This document shows, in pieces, positions 10,906-21,729 of a stretch of 64,000 nucleotides of DNA. A program made the translations under genes and the position numbers. The DNA is from Saposhnikovia divaricata. Its lineage: Eukaryota; Streptophyta; Magnoliopsida; Apiales; Apiaceae. The stretch lies in contig CM071601.1 in assembly GCA_036435485.1 (NCBI GenBank), forward strand, positions 184,734,939-184,798,938. The letters run 5' to 3'. The stretch's first letter is position 1. The number at the start of each line of letters is the position of its first letter. Under the pieces are notes generated by a model that made no database searches, had not been told where the DNA came from, and worked only from the letters and a program-made list of their open reading frames with translations.

Positions 10906-11363
10906 TAAAATTATTTTGTATGTATTTCAAGAAAAGTTCTCTAAAATATATGTTAGGATCCTTTTTCTCTATAATTTATGTACTACCTAAAGTTTGGTGT
11001 TTTTTTTATCCAATCACTTGCATTGAAGGTTGCATGGCAACTGGCAAGTATCCAGAATATTTTAGATGGAAATTGAATCAAAGAATATAAAATGTACCCT
11101 GTTACGAATTTAAATCAGTGAAGTGTCAAAGTTTCAAAATAAATTTACGCAAGTGCAAATGATGATAAATTGGAGAATACAACATACAATTTTTTTTTTT
11201 TTTGTAACATACAATTTCTTTGCTAAATATAGGATCCATTTAGATTTTCGGGCTGTGCCCGATCTTTTTAAACTAAAATTTTCCAAAATTTTTTAACCAT
11301 CAAATCAAACGAAATTTTTGGGGAGTTTGAAATCAAGACTATAGGTCCAATAAATAACAATTA

Positions 11364-11546
11364 CAGTAAAATCTTTATAAATTAATAATTTCGAGATTGG
11401 CAAATTTTTTAATTTAACGAGATTATTAATTAATCGAGATCAAATTTACACTATCGCCATTATGTTGGGACAAAAAATTATTTTAAAAATATTAATTTAT
11501 AGTGAATTATTAATTTATCGAGTATTAGTTTATAGAGGTTTTATTG
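11364..11546. mobile_element. Short Emigrant-like MITE
   Basis: It begins CAGTAAAATCTTTATAAATT after a TA and ends in the inverted counterpart followed by TA. It is a 183-bp AT-rich non-coding unit whose right end lies about 130 bp upstream of the PPR start codon, placing it at the edge of that gene's promoter or 5' leader. Confidence 0.6.
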
Positions 11547-11679
11547 TATATTGTTTTAATCGTCGCCCATTATTCTTTTTTTTTTCGTATTATTTTAAAT
11601 TTTAGAAAAATAAAGCACTAATTGTTTTCAATATCTACAAAAGTACTTCTGTTCCACAATACTTCTGTAAGAAAAATCT
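11547..11679 (+). promoter_or_regulatory. Probable PPR promoter-proximal region / 5' leader
   Basis: This is the only space between the MITE and the PPR start codon. It is AT-rich with no clear TATA box that I would defend. The true promoter may therefore lie within or beyond the MITE. Confidence 0.3.
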
Positions 11680-11985
11680 ATGGCATCTTTATCTGGGCCC
11701 ACAACCCCATTTCCACCGCCGATTAAGCGAAGACCGGAAACTGAACCGGCCAAAAATCTCGAAGCACTAAAACTAAAGGAAAGGGAAAACAAAGAAAGAA
11801 AAGTGATGGTGAATAACAAGATAGCTTCACAAAAAGCAATATCAATAATATTGAGAAGAGAAGCTACAAAATCCGTAATTGAGAAGAAAAGAGGACCCAC
11901 TAATTCTAAAAAGCTCTTACCCAGAACTGTTCTTGAAGCTCTTCATGAAAGAATCACTGCTTTGCGTTGGGAATCTGCTCTTAAG
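11680..11985 (+). other. PPR gene exon 1
   Basis: It starts at the first ATG (MASLSGP) and ends at AAG before GT at 11986. It encodes the basic leader and the RWESALK block. The donor is followed at once by a CT microsatellite. Confidence 0.88.
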
Positions 11986-14900
11986 GTTCTCTCTCTCTCT
12001 CCCTCTCTCTCTCCCTGTCTCTCTCTCCCTGTCTCTCTCTCTCTCCCCCTCTCTCTCCCTCCCTCTGTGTGTGTCTTTGTTAAATATTCTTATCTTATCC
12101 ATATACATTGTTGAAGTTTTGATCTTTTTTGTTAATTTAGCTTAGATGTTAATTGTCTGTCTTGATAAAGGATTTATATGCTTAAGATTTTGTAAATTAT
12201 GAGTTTCTCGAGCTTGTATGCAGTAAATGTTTTTTTTTTCCTTAGAGCAAGTCCAATGCTAGATGCTAAATTACTATTGCTATTGCTATAATATAGAACC
12301 AGAAAGTGAATTTTGGTGCTATAATAAAACTCACCCTCCAAGGCTAGTTCTATAACTAGTTTCAAATTTAACTAACTCTTTTAACTTTTACCTAACTCTT
12401 TTAACTTCTATTGAATATTCTCAACAAACTCATCTCATTCTAGTTAAATGATGATATGGCATGGATGCATAAATGCATCCTTGGTTTCAAATTTAGCACC
12501 AAGGATGCATAATATAGCAATAACATCAAGGATGCATCCAACTATAGCACCCCTTTGGAGATGAGTTTTTTAGCACTTGATGCTATAATATAGCAATAGC
12601 ATCAAGGATAGCATTGCATTGGACTTGCTCTTATATGTAATCTAAAAGTTAAGCAGTTGGAGGCTTGGAGTTGTGATAAACAACTCCAATATTAGTGATA
12701 ACTACAATAAGTAATCAACTGTTTATCAAGCAGAAGTTTAGTTTCGGCGAAGGGGTTGAAAAACTTTGAAGGAATAGGCATTTACGTTTATGAAAACTTT
12801 GAAGGAATAGTACTTTTTTATGAAAAGTTCGTGTGTTTTACTATAATGGAAAATATTGTGATTTTTTTCCACGTATTTAATGAATAAAAAATAGGAAATA
12901 ATTCATTTTTATTGGTACCACCCACACATTAAGTTTATACATGCCATGATATTACATACAAGGTTTCTTCATAACTTCATTTGTCTAAACCGACTTACTA
13001 GAATGGCCAAATTCATAATAAGCCAATGTATGTGAGGAGTCTTATTAATATTTTCTTACCAGCAAACATTTAAATATTCTATGTAGTGGAAATTTCACCC
13101 TATAGATTATATCAATGGTCAATAGTTTGATAGTAAGGTATTCTATAGGATTCACTCTCTTGGCAGCTACAATTTTTTCAAAGTTGGTTGTCAGTATGAG
13201 CGCGTCTTTGATATTGATATGTATGTCTGGCAATTAATGGTGGAAAAAAATAAATAAAGAATCTATCTAGTTGTACCTAGCTAAACCTTACTGGATGGAC
13301 CTTGTAGTATTGTTGACTTGGATATATGAGGTATTGGGTGAAAGTAGGCTGTATATTTTCAAGCATTTCCATGTTCTCTTTAGAATCTATTGACGTTAGA
13401 GAAAATGTGTATCCTCACTCAGTGATTCTACACAAATCACTTATCTGTGCTTTACCACCTGCCTTTTCTGACTAGCAATTTAAGAAGTTATGTGACTGTG
13501 CTTATATCATTATCTGAAAAGAAGGTTAGTTGTGCTAATTGAAACAATAGCAACATATTATTGGTATTGTATTGCTTTCTTTTCTATAAAGGGAGTGTTT
13601 TTAGATCTGCTTTTAAAATGGTTTTTTAATGTATTAAATTGTAGTCGCAAATTCTAGTCTTGAGATGTTCATAAACTAAATGACTAAGACTGAAATTACT
13701 TTCAGGTTTTTGAGTTACTTCAGGAGCAGCTTTGGTACAGGCCAAACTCTGGTATCTATGTCAAGCTAATTGTCATGCCTGGCAAATGTAAGCAACCTGA
13801 GAAAGCCCATTTGTTATTCCAGGCCATGGTTGATGAAGGTTGTGCTGTGAACGTTGAATCCTACACTGCTCTTTTGTCTGCTTACAGCCGAAGTGGCCAT
13901 TTGAACAAAGCATTCTACCTCCTCGAAGAAATGAAGAACACTTCTGACTGTCATCCTGATGTCTTCACATACTCAATCCTCATAAAGTCTTGCCTCCAAA
14001 TTTATGCCTTTGACAAAGTGCAATATCTGCTTTCTGACATGACATCACGAGGAATAAAACCCAACACGATCACATACAACACCCTCATTGATTCATATGG
14101 GAAAGCAAAAAAGTAATACCTTTCTCTTAGCCTCTATATTCTTCAGTTCACCAAATCTCTTTTTGGTAAAAATGATACTCAGCGACCTATTCTGATTAAT
14201 TTTCAACGAAAATCGATATACTTCACTTAAAGATACTGATATAGATTTGCAATCAATAATTCTTTGATCAATATCAAATGACGGTATCTCAATCATGAAT
14301 TAAATTAGAAAATCAGTTGACTTTGCTTTAATAATCAAAATGAGTCCCTTGTTTTAAAATTAGGGCGGCATATGCTACACATTTATGCTGTATATTAAAA
14401 TTAGTACTTCCTCTGTTTCATGATATTAGCTGCTTGACTTTTTTGCACACACTTCAAAGAGCATTGACCACATAGTTAGAGTTATTATTTTTAAAATTTT
14501 CTTTTTGTCAATCAAATTTTTTTATCAGAATTATTGTTCACAAAAAGAAAAGTTTAAAAATATTAATTCTAACTATGTGGTCAAACCTCTTTCAAGTGCG
14601 TGCAGAAAGTCAAACAACTAATGTAATGGAACGTAGGGAGTATGAAGAAAGATCTTAGTAAGAGGTGATATTATATAAAAAAACAAAGATCCATCAGTTC
14701 TTCACTGTAAATTGTATATTTTTGCCACCTCAAACTACAAGTTCGTTTTACTCTTAGCAATTACATTGTGCTTGACTGCTTGTCTTGTTGCCTTGTACAG
14801 ATAAATGTGAATATTATTACTTTGTTTTAAATTTATCTGTCTTGTATCATAAAACCATTTGAGAAAGCAAGTACCTTACTGGATCCATTTGTTTCAAGGT

Positions 14901-15592
14901 TCACTCAAATGGAATCAACTCTTGTTGACATGCTCCATCAGCAGGAAGTTGAGCCTGATGTATGGACCATGAACTCCACACTGAGAGCATTTGGAAACAG
15001 TGGGCAGATTGAGATGATGGAGAAGTGTTATGAGAAGTTCCAGTGTGCTGGGATTCAACCCAACATTAAGACGTTCAATATACTCTTAGATTCCTATGGG
15101 AAAAATGGTAATTATGAGAAAATGAGTGCTGTAATGGAATACATGGAGAAATATCACTTCTCATGGTCACTTGTCACATACAATGTAGTGATAGATGCAT
15201 TTGGAAGGGCTGGTGATCTTAAACAGATGGAATTTATATTTAGGTTGATGCAGTCGGAGAGGATAAAACCAAACTGTGTCACACTTTGTTCACTTGTAAG
15301 AGCTTACGGTAAAGCGGGAAAAGCTGAAAAAATCACCGGTGTTCTGCGATTTACGGAAAATTCTGACGTGACACTTGATACTGTGTTTTTTAACTGCCTG
15401 GTTGATGCTTATGGGATGATGGGATGTGTAGCAGAGATGCAAAATGTCCTTGAAATAATGGAGAGGAAAGGATGCAAGCCTGATAAAATTACGTATAGAA
15501 CCATGATTAAGGCCTATTCTGTGAGTAACATGACTAGCCGGGTGAAGGAGTTCAAGGCTGTACTTGCGTCACTGGGGAGCACTTCACCATAA
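11680..15592 (+). CDS. P-class pentatricopeptide repeat protein (At5g48730-like), three exons
   Basis: Exons are 11680-11985, 13706-14112 and 14899-15592, joined by phase-0 and phase-2 GT-AG introns into 469 codons including the stop. The first ~70 residues are a basic, low-complexity leader compatible with an organelle transit peptide. A conserved block, LPRTVLEALHERITALRWES, precedes about nine 35-residue PPR motifs (from about residue 115), for example TYNTLIDSYGKA, TFNILLDSYGK and TYNVVIDAFGRAGDL. There is no E/DYW tail, so it is a P-class protein. Family members bind organellar RNA for processing, stability or translation. The sequence closely resembles Arabidopsis At5g48730 as I remember it. 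Splice junctions were chosen because they restore conserved PPR spacing. The reading frame is intact, so it is probably functional. Confidence 0.9.
11986..12075. repeat. (CT)n-rich microsatellite at the intron 1 donor
   Basis: Nearly pure pyrimidine starting within two bases of the 5' splice site and ending in a short GT run. If intron 1 were retained, translation would add a Ser/Leu/Pro-rich tail and stop at 12114. Confidence 0.9.
12245..12630. mobile_element. Tourist-like (PIF/Harbinger) MITE in PPR intron 1
   Basis: The perfect terminal inverted repeat GAGCAAGTCCAATGC is flanked by TTA on both sides (12242-12244 and 12631-12633), the three-base duplication of PIF/Harbinger elements. The 386-bp body is non-coding and contains repeated ATGCTATAATATAGCA-like and AAGGATGCAT blocks. 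Confidence 0.85.
12631..13705 (+). other. Remainder of PPR intron 1
   Basis: AT-rich intron with no further element recognised. It ends in the acceptor TTACTTTCAG at 13696-13705. Confidence 0.7.
13706..14112 (+). other. PPR gene exon 2
   Basis: It begins with the VFELLQEQLWY block and encodes the first three to four PPR motifs. It ends inside a lysine codon before GTAATA (phase 2). The first repeat has a proline in helix A (KLIVMPGKC), which is unusual for a helical repeat. Confidence 0.88.
14407..14640. mobile_element. Stowaway MITE in PPR intron 2
   Basis: Termini of the CTCCCTCYGTT type (CTTCCTCTGTTTCA on the left, GGAACGTAGGGAG on the right) are bounded by TA dinucleotides at 14405-14406 and 14641-14642. 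The 234-bp AT-rich body is hairpin-forming, with its halves complementary around 14520. These are typical Tc1/mariner Stowaway features. Confidence 0.88.
14899..15592 (+). other. PPR gene exon 3
   Basis: It follows the acceptor TTTCAAG, and its first base completes the split lysine codon. It encodes the remaining PPR motifs and ends LGSTSP-stop. Confidence 0.88.
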
Positions 15593-17050
15593 TGGAAAGG
15601 ACCATCTTTTGAAGAACTACAGGCTACATATCTTTTTTGCAAGGTAAGTCATTGACAAAATTGTCCTCTTTGTTAATTACAAAATAATTTGTGGAAGCAG
15701 TAGAGGATAAAAAATCGGACTAATTTATGATCCTTAATCAAAACCGTTGGTAACTGTTGGATATTTTTCTTTGCTAAATGAGTGTGGATGTTTTTTTCCT
15801 GGCAAGTTAACTACCTATCTGATGGATGTTTTACTCATAGCATCCTGAATTGTGGTATTATAAAATTTTGTCTGATATAGAAATTATGAATAATTTTTAG
15901 TTTTAACTATTAATTTTTTTTTGCCTCTCATACAAAGTTGCCTAAAGGGTATTATTTTGAAACAGAGGGAGTGCATAAAAAGTGCTTCCATATAACTTTT
16001 CAGTAAATTCATTCTTTACGAACCTCAGTAATGCATTTTATACGCACTGCATATGCTACACATTTATGCTGTATATTTATTACTTGAGTGACAACTTTTC
16101 TATATAGGTTTATATATGTACTCCAGTTTGTTGTACACTCGCATATGCTGAAAGGTGTTTTATGTGGGTGGCTGAAATTTAGCTTGGTCAAAAATTGTTT
16201 TCTTGAATAATTATGAGTCATAAACTCATAGTAAATATGTATATATTTGTAGCAAAGTCTAGTTTATGGCTGAAGTTTTGAGGAACTGTTCGTTGGTAGT
16301 AATTTTATGGATGATCTGCAAAATTATTAAAATCTTCGTAATACAATTTTTTTGCAGTTGCTTAGGTAATTCATAATTTTTCAGGGCAGGTAGTTGTCGC
16401 AAATCTGGAAGTTTGATATGATTCTGGACAGGTGCTGTAAAGTAACTTAATTTGGTAAGTTCTAAAACTCATTTTCTGCTGCCAAGGACAAAGAATTAAG
16501 ACTCGAGCTTTTGCTGATGCTTTCTCCTTATCCTTCAACAGTTTTAACTGATTTTGAGGGATGTTTGTGGTTTGTATTGCTAGCTTCCGATTGTCTGCAC
16601 TGCCGATATTTTTTTGAAGTTTAGTGCAGACTACTGCTGAGAAGGAAATGCTTGGTACATAAGATTTTATCTCAACTAACCACCCATCAAACGTAGCAAG
16701 TATATCCCTCGCTAAGAGCAGATACATTACTATGGAAGTTTAACTTTTGTGCTCCATGTATTAAGTTCAGACGATTATTTGACAAAATCCTGTGCAAAAC
16801 TGCAATGTTTCACAGAAGTCTCAAACCGTACCTGATATTCTAGACGAAGCTGGACCAAGGGGCGATACAATTGATAAGAGAAAGACATGCGGTCTCTTCC
16901 ATATGCTGTTATAAAACAAATGCAGTGGTGAAGTGCAAGACATTGCTTCAGTTTATTGGTATGGAGCAGCAGTCAGCATACGAAGTAATGATTAGTCATG
17001 AATGGACTATGTGTTAATTTACTCCAATGTAGAGATTCAAATACAAGCTG
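15593..17050 (+). other. PPR 3' region with probable 3'UTR intron
   Basis: A near-consensus donor AAG|GTAAGT lies at 15643/15644, 51 bases after the stop codon. A strong acceptor with a long pyrimidine tract and GCAG ends at 16356; an alternative ends at 16384. The region has no coding potential I can support. Polyadenylation signals cannot be fixed by eye. Confidence 0.45.
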
Positions 17051-17401
17051 TTTGTAACCCTGCTATGATTCTGTATCCTGACTTTATTAATGTTTAAACA
17101 GTTGCAGATATGTATACTAGACAGGATTCATTTAGTTGCAGACTTGCAGTGATGTTCTTCTTTGTATATTTTATTTATATTACAAAATTTCCTTATACAG
17201 ATTATATAAACACAATATATGTTTATCAAATTTAAGTACAAATTGTAAATCAAAAATGAACTTACGTGTTCAAGTTTTAAGTGTTAATACAATGTTTATA
17301 AAATTTAAATATCACAGTAATTTACAATAAAATTAAAATTTATAATTAGAATTATTTTACGAGATGTATTCAGAAAAAAAATTATTTAATGAACTCAGCC
17401 T

Positions 17402-17701
17402 AGTCAAAAATTGATTTTAATCGTGAGAATAAAATCCTATGAGGCTTATATAAATATAAAATACAAACAGAAAAATAAAACTCATTATATCTAGAGCTCC
17501 TTAATCAAAAATCGATTTGAATTATGAAAATAACATCCTAACCGGAGACCTATATAATACAAAATATGAATAGAAAAAAAAATACTCATTATACCTGGAG
17601 CTTCACAATCAAAAATGGATTTTGATTGTGAGAATAAGTTCTGAGACCTATATAAATACAAGATACAAACAGGAAAATCAAACTCATTCTAACTAGAGCT
17701 A
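17402..17701. repeat. Three diverged ~100-bp tandem repeats
   Basis: Each unit contains ATCAAAAAT-GATTTTGATT, a GAGAATAA block, CCTATATAA, an ATACAAACAG block and ACTCATTATA-CTAGAGCT. Copies begin near 17402, 17506 and 17608. They lie directly upstream of the F-box fragment. Confidence 0.75.
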
Positions 17702-17731
17702 GGCGTGGCTTCATAGAATTGACGAGCGGAG

Positions 17732-18293
17732 ATGACTGTCCAGGTTTCAAACCTTTCAAAACTATTGAAACGAATGTCCCTGCCTACGAATGACCTGCCA
17801 AACGAGAAAAGGCAAAGAGTGTCACCGCATATCGAAAAAAGCTTAACATTGTCACGGCCGATGAGAGAACTACCACAGAAGCTGTGTGGAAAAAGAAAAC
17901 GAATGTCGTCAGACACCGACTAGAGAGCTGGATGAAAATTGGAGAATAAGTATGATACCGACTAGAGAGCTGGATGAAAATTGGAGAATAAGTAAGACAC
18001 CGACTAGAGAGCTGGATGAAAATTGGAGAATAAGTATGACACCGACTAGAGAGCTGGATGAAAATTGGAGAATAAGTATGATACTGACTAGAGAGCTGGA
18101 TGAAAATTGGATAATAAGAAAGTTGCTGGAGGTGCTTGGGGAAGATTTCATCCTAGTGGAGATACTGACGCGACTTCCAGATAAATCGGTTGCACATTTC
18201 AAATCTGTTTGTAAATTATGGCTATCTTTATTCCGTAGTCCAAAATTTGAAAAAGAGCATAGGAGAAGCAGAGATTGCTTGTTTCGAAGATAA
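17732..18293 (+). pseudogene. F-box protein fragment with in-frame minisatellite
   Basis: Two overlapping frames are present. The first (17732-17923) begins MTVQVSNLSKLL and contains LPTNDLPNEKRQRVSPH, resembling the basic leader of some plant F-box proteins. The second (17886-18293) is shifted by one base, reads through five 14-residue repeats (RELDENWRIS core), and ends with a recognisable F-box: FILVEILTRLPDKSVAHFKS followed by VCKLWLSLFRSPKF. F-boxes bind SKP1 in SCF ubiquitin ligases. The protein stops about 10 residues later without a substrate-binding domain. I read this as a truncated or frameshifted gene, though a short F-box-only product from an ATG at 17886 is possible. Confidence 0.6.
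17915..18124. repeat. 42-bp minisatellite, five copies
   Basis: The ACCGACTAGAGAGCTGGATG... unit of 42 bases is repeated five times. The first four copies are nearly identical and the last has diverged. Because 42 is a multiple of three, the array stays in frame with the F-box. Confidence 0.93.
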
Positions 18294-18729
18294 TTTTATC
18301 AAAGCTCTAAGAGAACATGGAATTAAAATATGATCATGTCCAGTGCTGGATTTTTATTGTTAAATTGGTTTCATTGTCTAATAATACAAGTACTATTAAA
18401 TCTTTTTTTCACATCTCTGTTTCTTCCCCTCTGTATCAATCACGTATGTGTATACTAACACATAGTCATTGTTGTTATAATCTTGTATCAATCTGGGAAT
18501 GTTTAACAAGGAGTTAATAAGTGCACCAAAAGAGCTCAACAGATCTGCTTCCCGGATTCGGTGCAAAGATGGTTTAGCTAAAAAAATTAGTCTCTCAAGA
18601 GATATACCAGCAAGATTGTTGCAGGTTGTTCTTTAATTTGTGCCAATTAATCAAGTAGTTACAGAACTGTTTTTATTTTACTTTTTCTGTATGACAATTC
18701 ATTTCCAAAGCTGAATCTACAATTGAGTG
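18294..18729. other. Non-coding or gene remnant downstream of the F-box
   Basis: There is no F-box-associated domain here. A short open stretch at about 18520-18620 ends LSRDIPARLLQ before a CAG|GT donor-like site and may be an isolated exon. I do not recognise it. Confidence 0.25.
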
Positions 18730-18960
18730 CCAACAAGTGCAGTGGTTGAGCCACTGGCCTCCTTTGAAGGAGGTCAGGGTTCGACTCCTGCGTGTGTGTG
18801 AGTTTCTTAGTTTGTATTAGGTTTCCTTTCTGTATTTGTATTTCTATATTTGTAATGGCCGGGGGTCCTTCGGAAACAGCCTCCCTATTGTATAGGGGCA
18901 TGGTCGTACATCTACCCTCCTCAGACACCACTTTGAGTGGTATTATAACTGAGTAAGTTT
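18730..18960 (+). mobile_element. tRNA-derived SINE (Au-like)
   Basis: The head (about 18737-18795) has a tRNA-like A-box region (GTGCAGTGGTTGAGC) and a clear B box (GGTTCGACTCC). The tail carries GGGTCCTTCGGAAACAGCC, then TCGTACATCTACCCTCC, CAGACACCAC and AGTGGTATTATAACTGAG, the block order of Au-type plant SINE 3' halves. No protein is encoded; such elements are moved by LINE machinery. Confidence 0.75.
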
Positions 18961-19108
18961 CGTTTTTAATCTAGTACCAATTCATGCATTTTTGTTAGTT
19001 TTAATCATTGATTTACTTTAATTGAGTACCAAGAGTTGCTTTTTTTGTTTTTCCTTCATGTTGGTGTAGAATTGTCTGCACTTTCTCTATAGCTAGGAAC
19101 CAGAAACA

Positions 19109-19811
19109 TGATGTTTCATGATCAACCAATTTCATTTCAAATTCAGTTCATAGATTTTTTTTTTTTTGACATTGTATTTCATCCACCAGTGGTGCATTTT
19201 GTTATCCAAAGAATAATTTTGTTAACTTTTTTATTTAAGATTTAAAATATTAAGCGAAGAAAATTAAAAAAATGTATTGATTTAGTTTTCCAAATTTTAT
19301 AAATTAAATACTTAGGGAAATAATTTTCATTCCAAATCCAACCAATCACATGAAATAAGAACTTATATCTTTACAAACTTTTACTTGGATCAAAACTAAA
19401 ACCCCTTTCCTGTATTGTTGTCTATATTAGGCTGATCGGTCTACGATGACAGACAATTATGAAGTTTTTTCACATTTAAAAGTGATCAAATTTGATGTTG
19501 AAAATTTTGATCAAATTTCGATATCCTAGTTTTGGTGAACGCCATCGATTAACGAAATTAAAGAACAAATGTTTTTAAAATCTTTAATTATATTAACTTA
19601 CAAATGTTTCTTAATATTTAGAAATTTTATGATAAGATATTAAAATTTATTGTATACGTAATTTTTTCTTAATTATATTTATAACATTTAGATATTAAAA
19701 TTTTACTTAATAAGATCATATTATAGTGATATTTAAAGTATACAATATAATTCTGGTATTTAAATATGAAATGATAATAATAATTGTTGGTTAGATTCGA
19801 ATACTAGACCA
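19109..19811. repeat. Segmental duplication, unit 1
   Basis: It starts TGTTTCATGATCAACCAA and matches 20097-20618 (first part) and 28831-29116 (second part) at high identity, down to the GGTTAGATTCGAATACTAGA block. No coding content is visible. Confidence 0.85.
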
Positions 19812-19820
19812 TTTAAGTAA

Positions 19821-19949
19821 GAGAAAAAGGACAAAATAACCTTTAAATCTTGCTGGGCATGCAGGGCTAATTAAAAATTTCTGAATTTACTAAAACGCCC
19901 ATTCCATTTTTATATATATAAATTAGGTTAGATGAGACTCCCTACTCTC
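19821..19949. mobile_element. Short MITE with 9-bp target duplication
   Basis: TTTAAGTAA occurs on both sides (19812-19820 and 19950-19958). The 129-bp insert begins GAGAAAAAGG and ends CCTACTCTC, with weak inverted ends. The 9-bp duplication suggests Mutator-type mobilisation. Unit 2 of the duplication lacks the insert at the matching place (about 29116). Confidence 0.6.
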
Positions 19950-19969
19950 TTTAAGTAATAACATTACGT

Positions 19970-20095
19970 ATTTTTCGGGTTCGGGTTTCAGTTTTCGGGT
20001 ATTTTTCGGGTTCGGGTCGGGTTCGGGTTTTATCCAAAAAATCGGGTTTGGATTTGGATTTTGCCAAACCCGACCCGATTCGATTGCCATCCCTA
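19970..20095. repeat. CGGGTT-rich repeat
   Basis: TTCGGGTTCGGG-type hexamers recur, followed by CCAAACCCGACCCGATTCG and ATTGCCATCCCTA. This is a common plant interspersed repeat composition. It sits exactly between the two duplication units. Confidence 0.6.
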
Positions 20096-20096
20096 C

Positions 20097-20618
20097 GTTT
20101 CATGATCAACCAATTCCATTTCAAATTCAGTTCATAGATTTTTTCTTCTTTTGACATTGTGTTTCATCCACAAGTTGTGCATTTTGTTATCCAAATCATA
20201 ATTTTATTAACTTTTTACTTAAGATTTAAAATATCAAGCGAAGAAAATTAAAAAATTGTATTAATTCAGTTTTCCACATTTTATAAATTTAATACTTAGG
20301 GAAATCATTTTCATTCCAAATCGAACCAACCACATGAAATAAGAACTTATATCTTTACAAACTTTCACTTGGATCAAAACTGAAACCCATTTCCTATATT
20401 GTTGGTTTCATTTCGTATATTGTTGTCTCTATTGGGCTAATCGGTCTACGTCTACGATGACAGACGAGAAGTTTTTTTCAAATTTAAAAGTGATCAAAGT
20501 TTTTTTTTTTTCGCTAAATCGTGATCAAAGTTGATGTTGAAGAAAAAGAGTTCAAGTCCCTTTCTATGTTTCGATATCCTAGTTTTGGGGAACGCCATCA
20601 ATTAAAAGACAAATTATA
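20097..20618. repeat. Segmental duplication, unit 2 (left part)
   Basis: It is homologous to 19109-19560. It ends at an A followed by the TC start of the Helitron at 20619. Confidence 0.85.
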
Positions 20619-21073
20619 TCCTATATATAATTGGCGTAATGAAGTTCTCGTGGTCTGGTCGTCATGGGTTATAGGAAATAGAAAACCATAATTAAAAATA
20701 AGTCACAAATTCATTATTTATATATAATAAATAAGTAAATAAAGTATACCAACAGAATTTCATTTAAAAACATAATTTTTCAAAAATTAAGAATTTATAT
20801 TTAATTACAAAACAAATTTTTTCAAAGAAAATATATGGCAAAATAAAATATTAAAAAAGTAATAAAAAAACATGTCATAATTGGAAATAACACCAAAATT
20901 TAACAAAATATAATCTACAAAATACACGCTGATTCAAAAAAAATATCAAAATTTTAAAAACTAAAATCAACAATTAACTTCAATATAATGCACTTAAAAC
21001 ACAAAAATATAAAAGATAATACAAACTTTCTTTTAAAAAAATAAGTACAAACAACGAATAAGCAAATTCTTAC

Positions 21074-21590
21074 TGTTGTGGAATAAAAACCAGATTGAAA
21101 TTATTACGGCTAGGGTTTGTGTATTTAATGCTAAGGCTCGTGAGCTTCGTGCTTTAATGGCTGCTTCTGCGTTCGAGACTTAAACGGTCCTCACAGAATG
21201 CCTACGTATCTCTGTATTAGAGAATCAAGCCAAGAAAACGTAGTTCTGAGGTGAGGGGTCAGACCCTTTATATAGGCTGAGAAGCCTTAGAATTAAGGTA
21301 GGAGTTGGAGACTTAATAGATAAGTCACCTCCTTGAGGAAAGTTCTAGACTCCTTCCTTGTAGGAGTCTGTTGCCATATCGAATTGGATGCCTTGGAGGC
21401 TAAGTCTTGTAGAGATAATGTCCTTATCCAACTCTTATTGCTGAGCTGTTTATTTCTCTCAATATAAATTACGAAATTAATATCAAAATAGGGATTCTGA
21501 CCTCATTAATGGGCCCCACGTTTGGACCATGCTGGGTCTAATTAATGCCATATTAAATGTGTCTTTAGGGCTTATTTTTAGCCCATATCA
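21074..21590 (-). repeat. Tat-like element 3' LTR
   Basis: Read against 27573-28089 by eye with no difference found over 517 bases. Confidence 0.95.
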
Positions 21591-21729
21591 TTTGCCCCCC
21601 AACTTCTAGGAAAACTGATCAGGTTTTCCTTGAAGTTTTAACGGTCCTTTCCAAGACTCGGGTCAGGGTTCATCTTTATGCACTAGTGTTTCACGAGTAT
21701 TGTCTTTATGTAAAGCGTGGAGCGACCGA

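Larger units (their letters stand above)
10215..11546. mobile_element. Emigrant-like (pogo/mariner) TIR element, outer ends
   Basis: The left end begins CAGTAAAACCTCC and continues with AATTAATACTCGATAAATTA. The right end is its inverted complement (GGTTTTATTG at 11537-11546). About 40 bp match with few differences, and a TA dinucleotide flanks each side. CAGTAAAACCTC ends with TA duplication are typical of Emigrant MITEs related to pogo. The span could be one 1.3-kb element or two relatives, since a shorter complete unit shares the right end. Confidence 0.6.

Noticed and set aside
11917..12145. Ser/Leu/Pro and Arg/Glu-rich frames over the CT repeat
   Set aside because: Translation of a microsatellite in intron 1; only the part up to 11985 is real coding sequence.
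15950..15975. Stowaway-like end (AACAGAGGGAGTG)
   Set aside because: No matching opposite terminus or TA pair was found within a plausible distance, so only a possible solo relic.
17909..18202. Minus-strand frame with repeated LQFSSSSLVGV
   Set aside because: Antisense shadow of the 42-bp minisatellite in the F-box frame.
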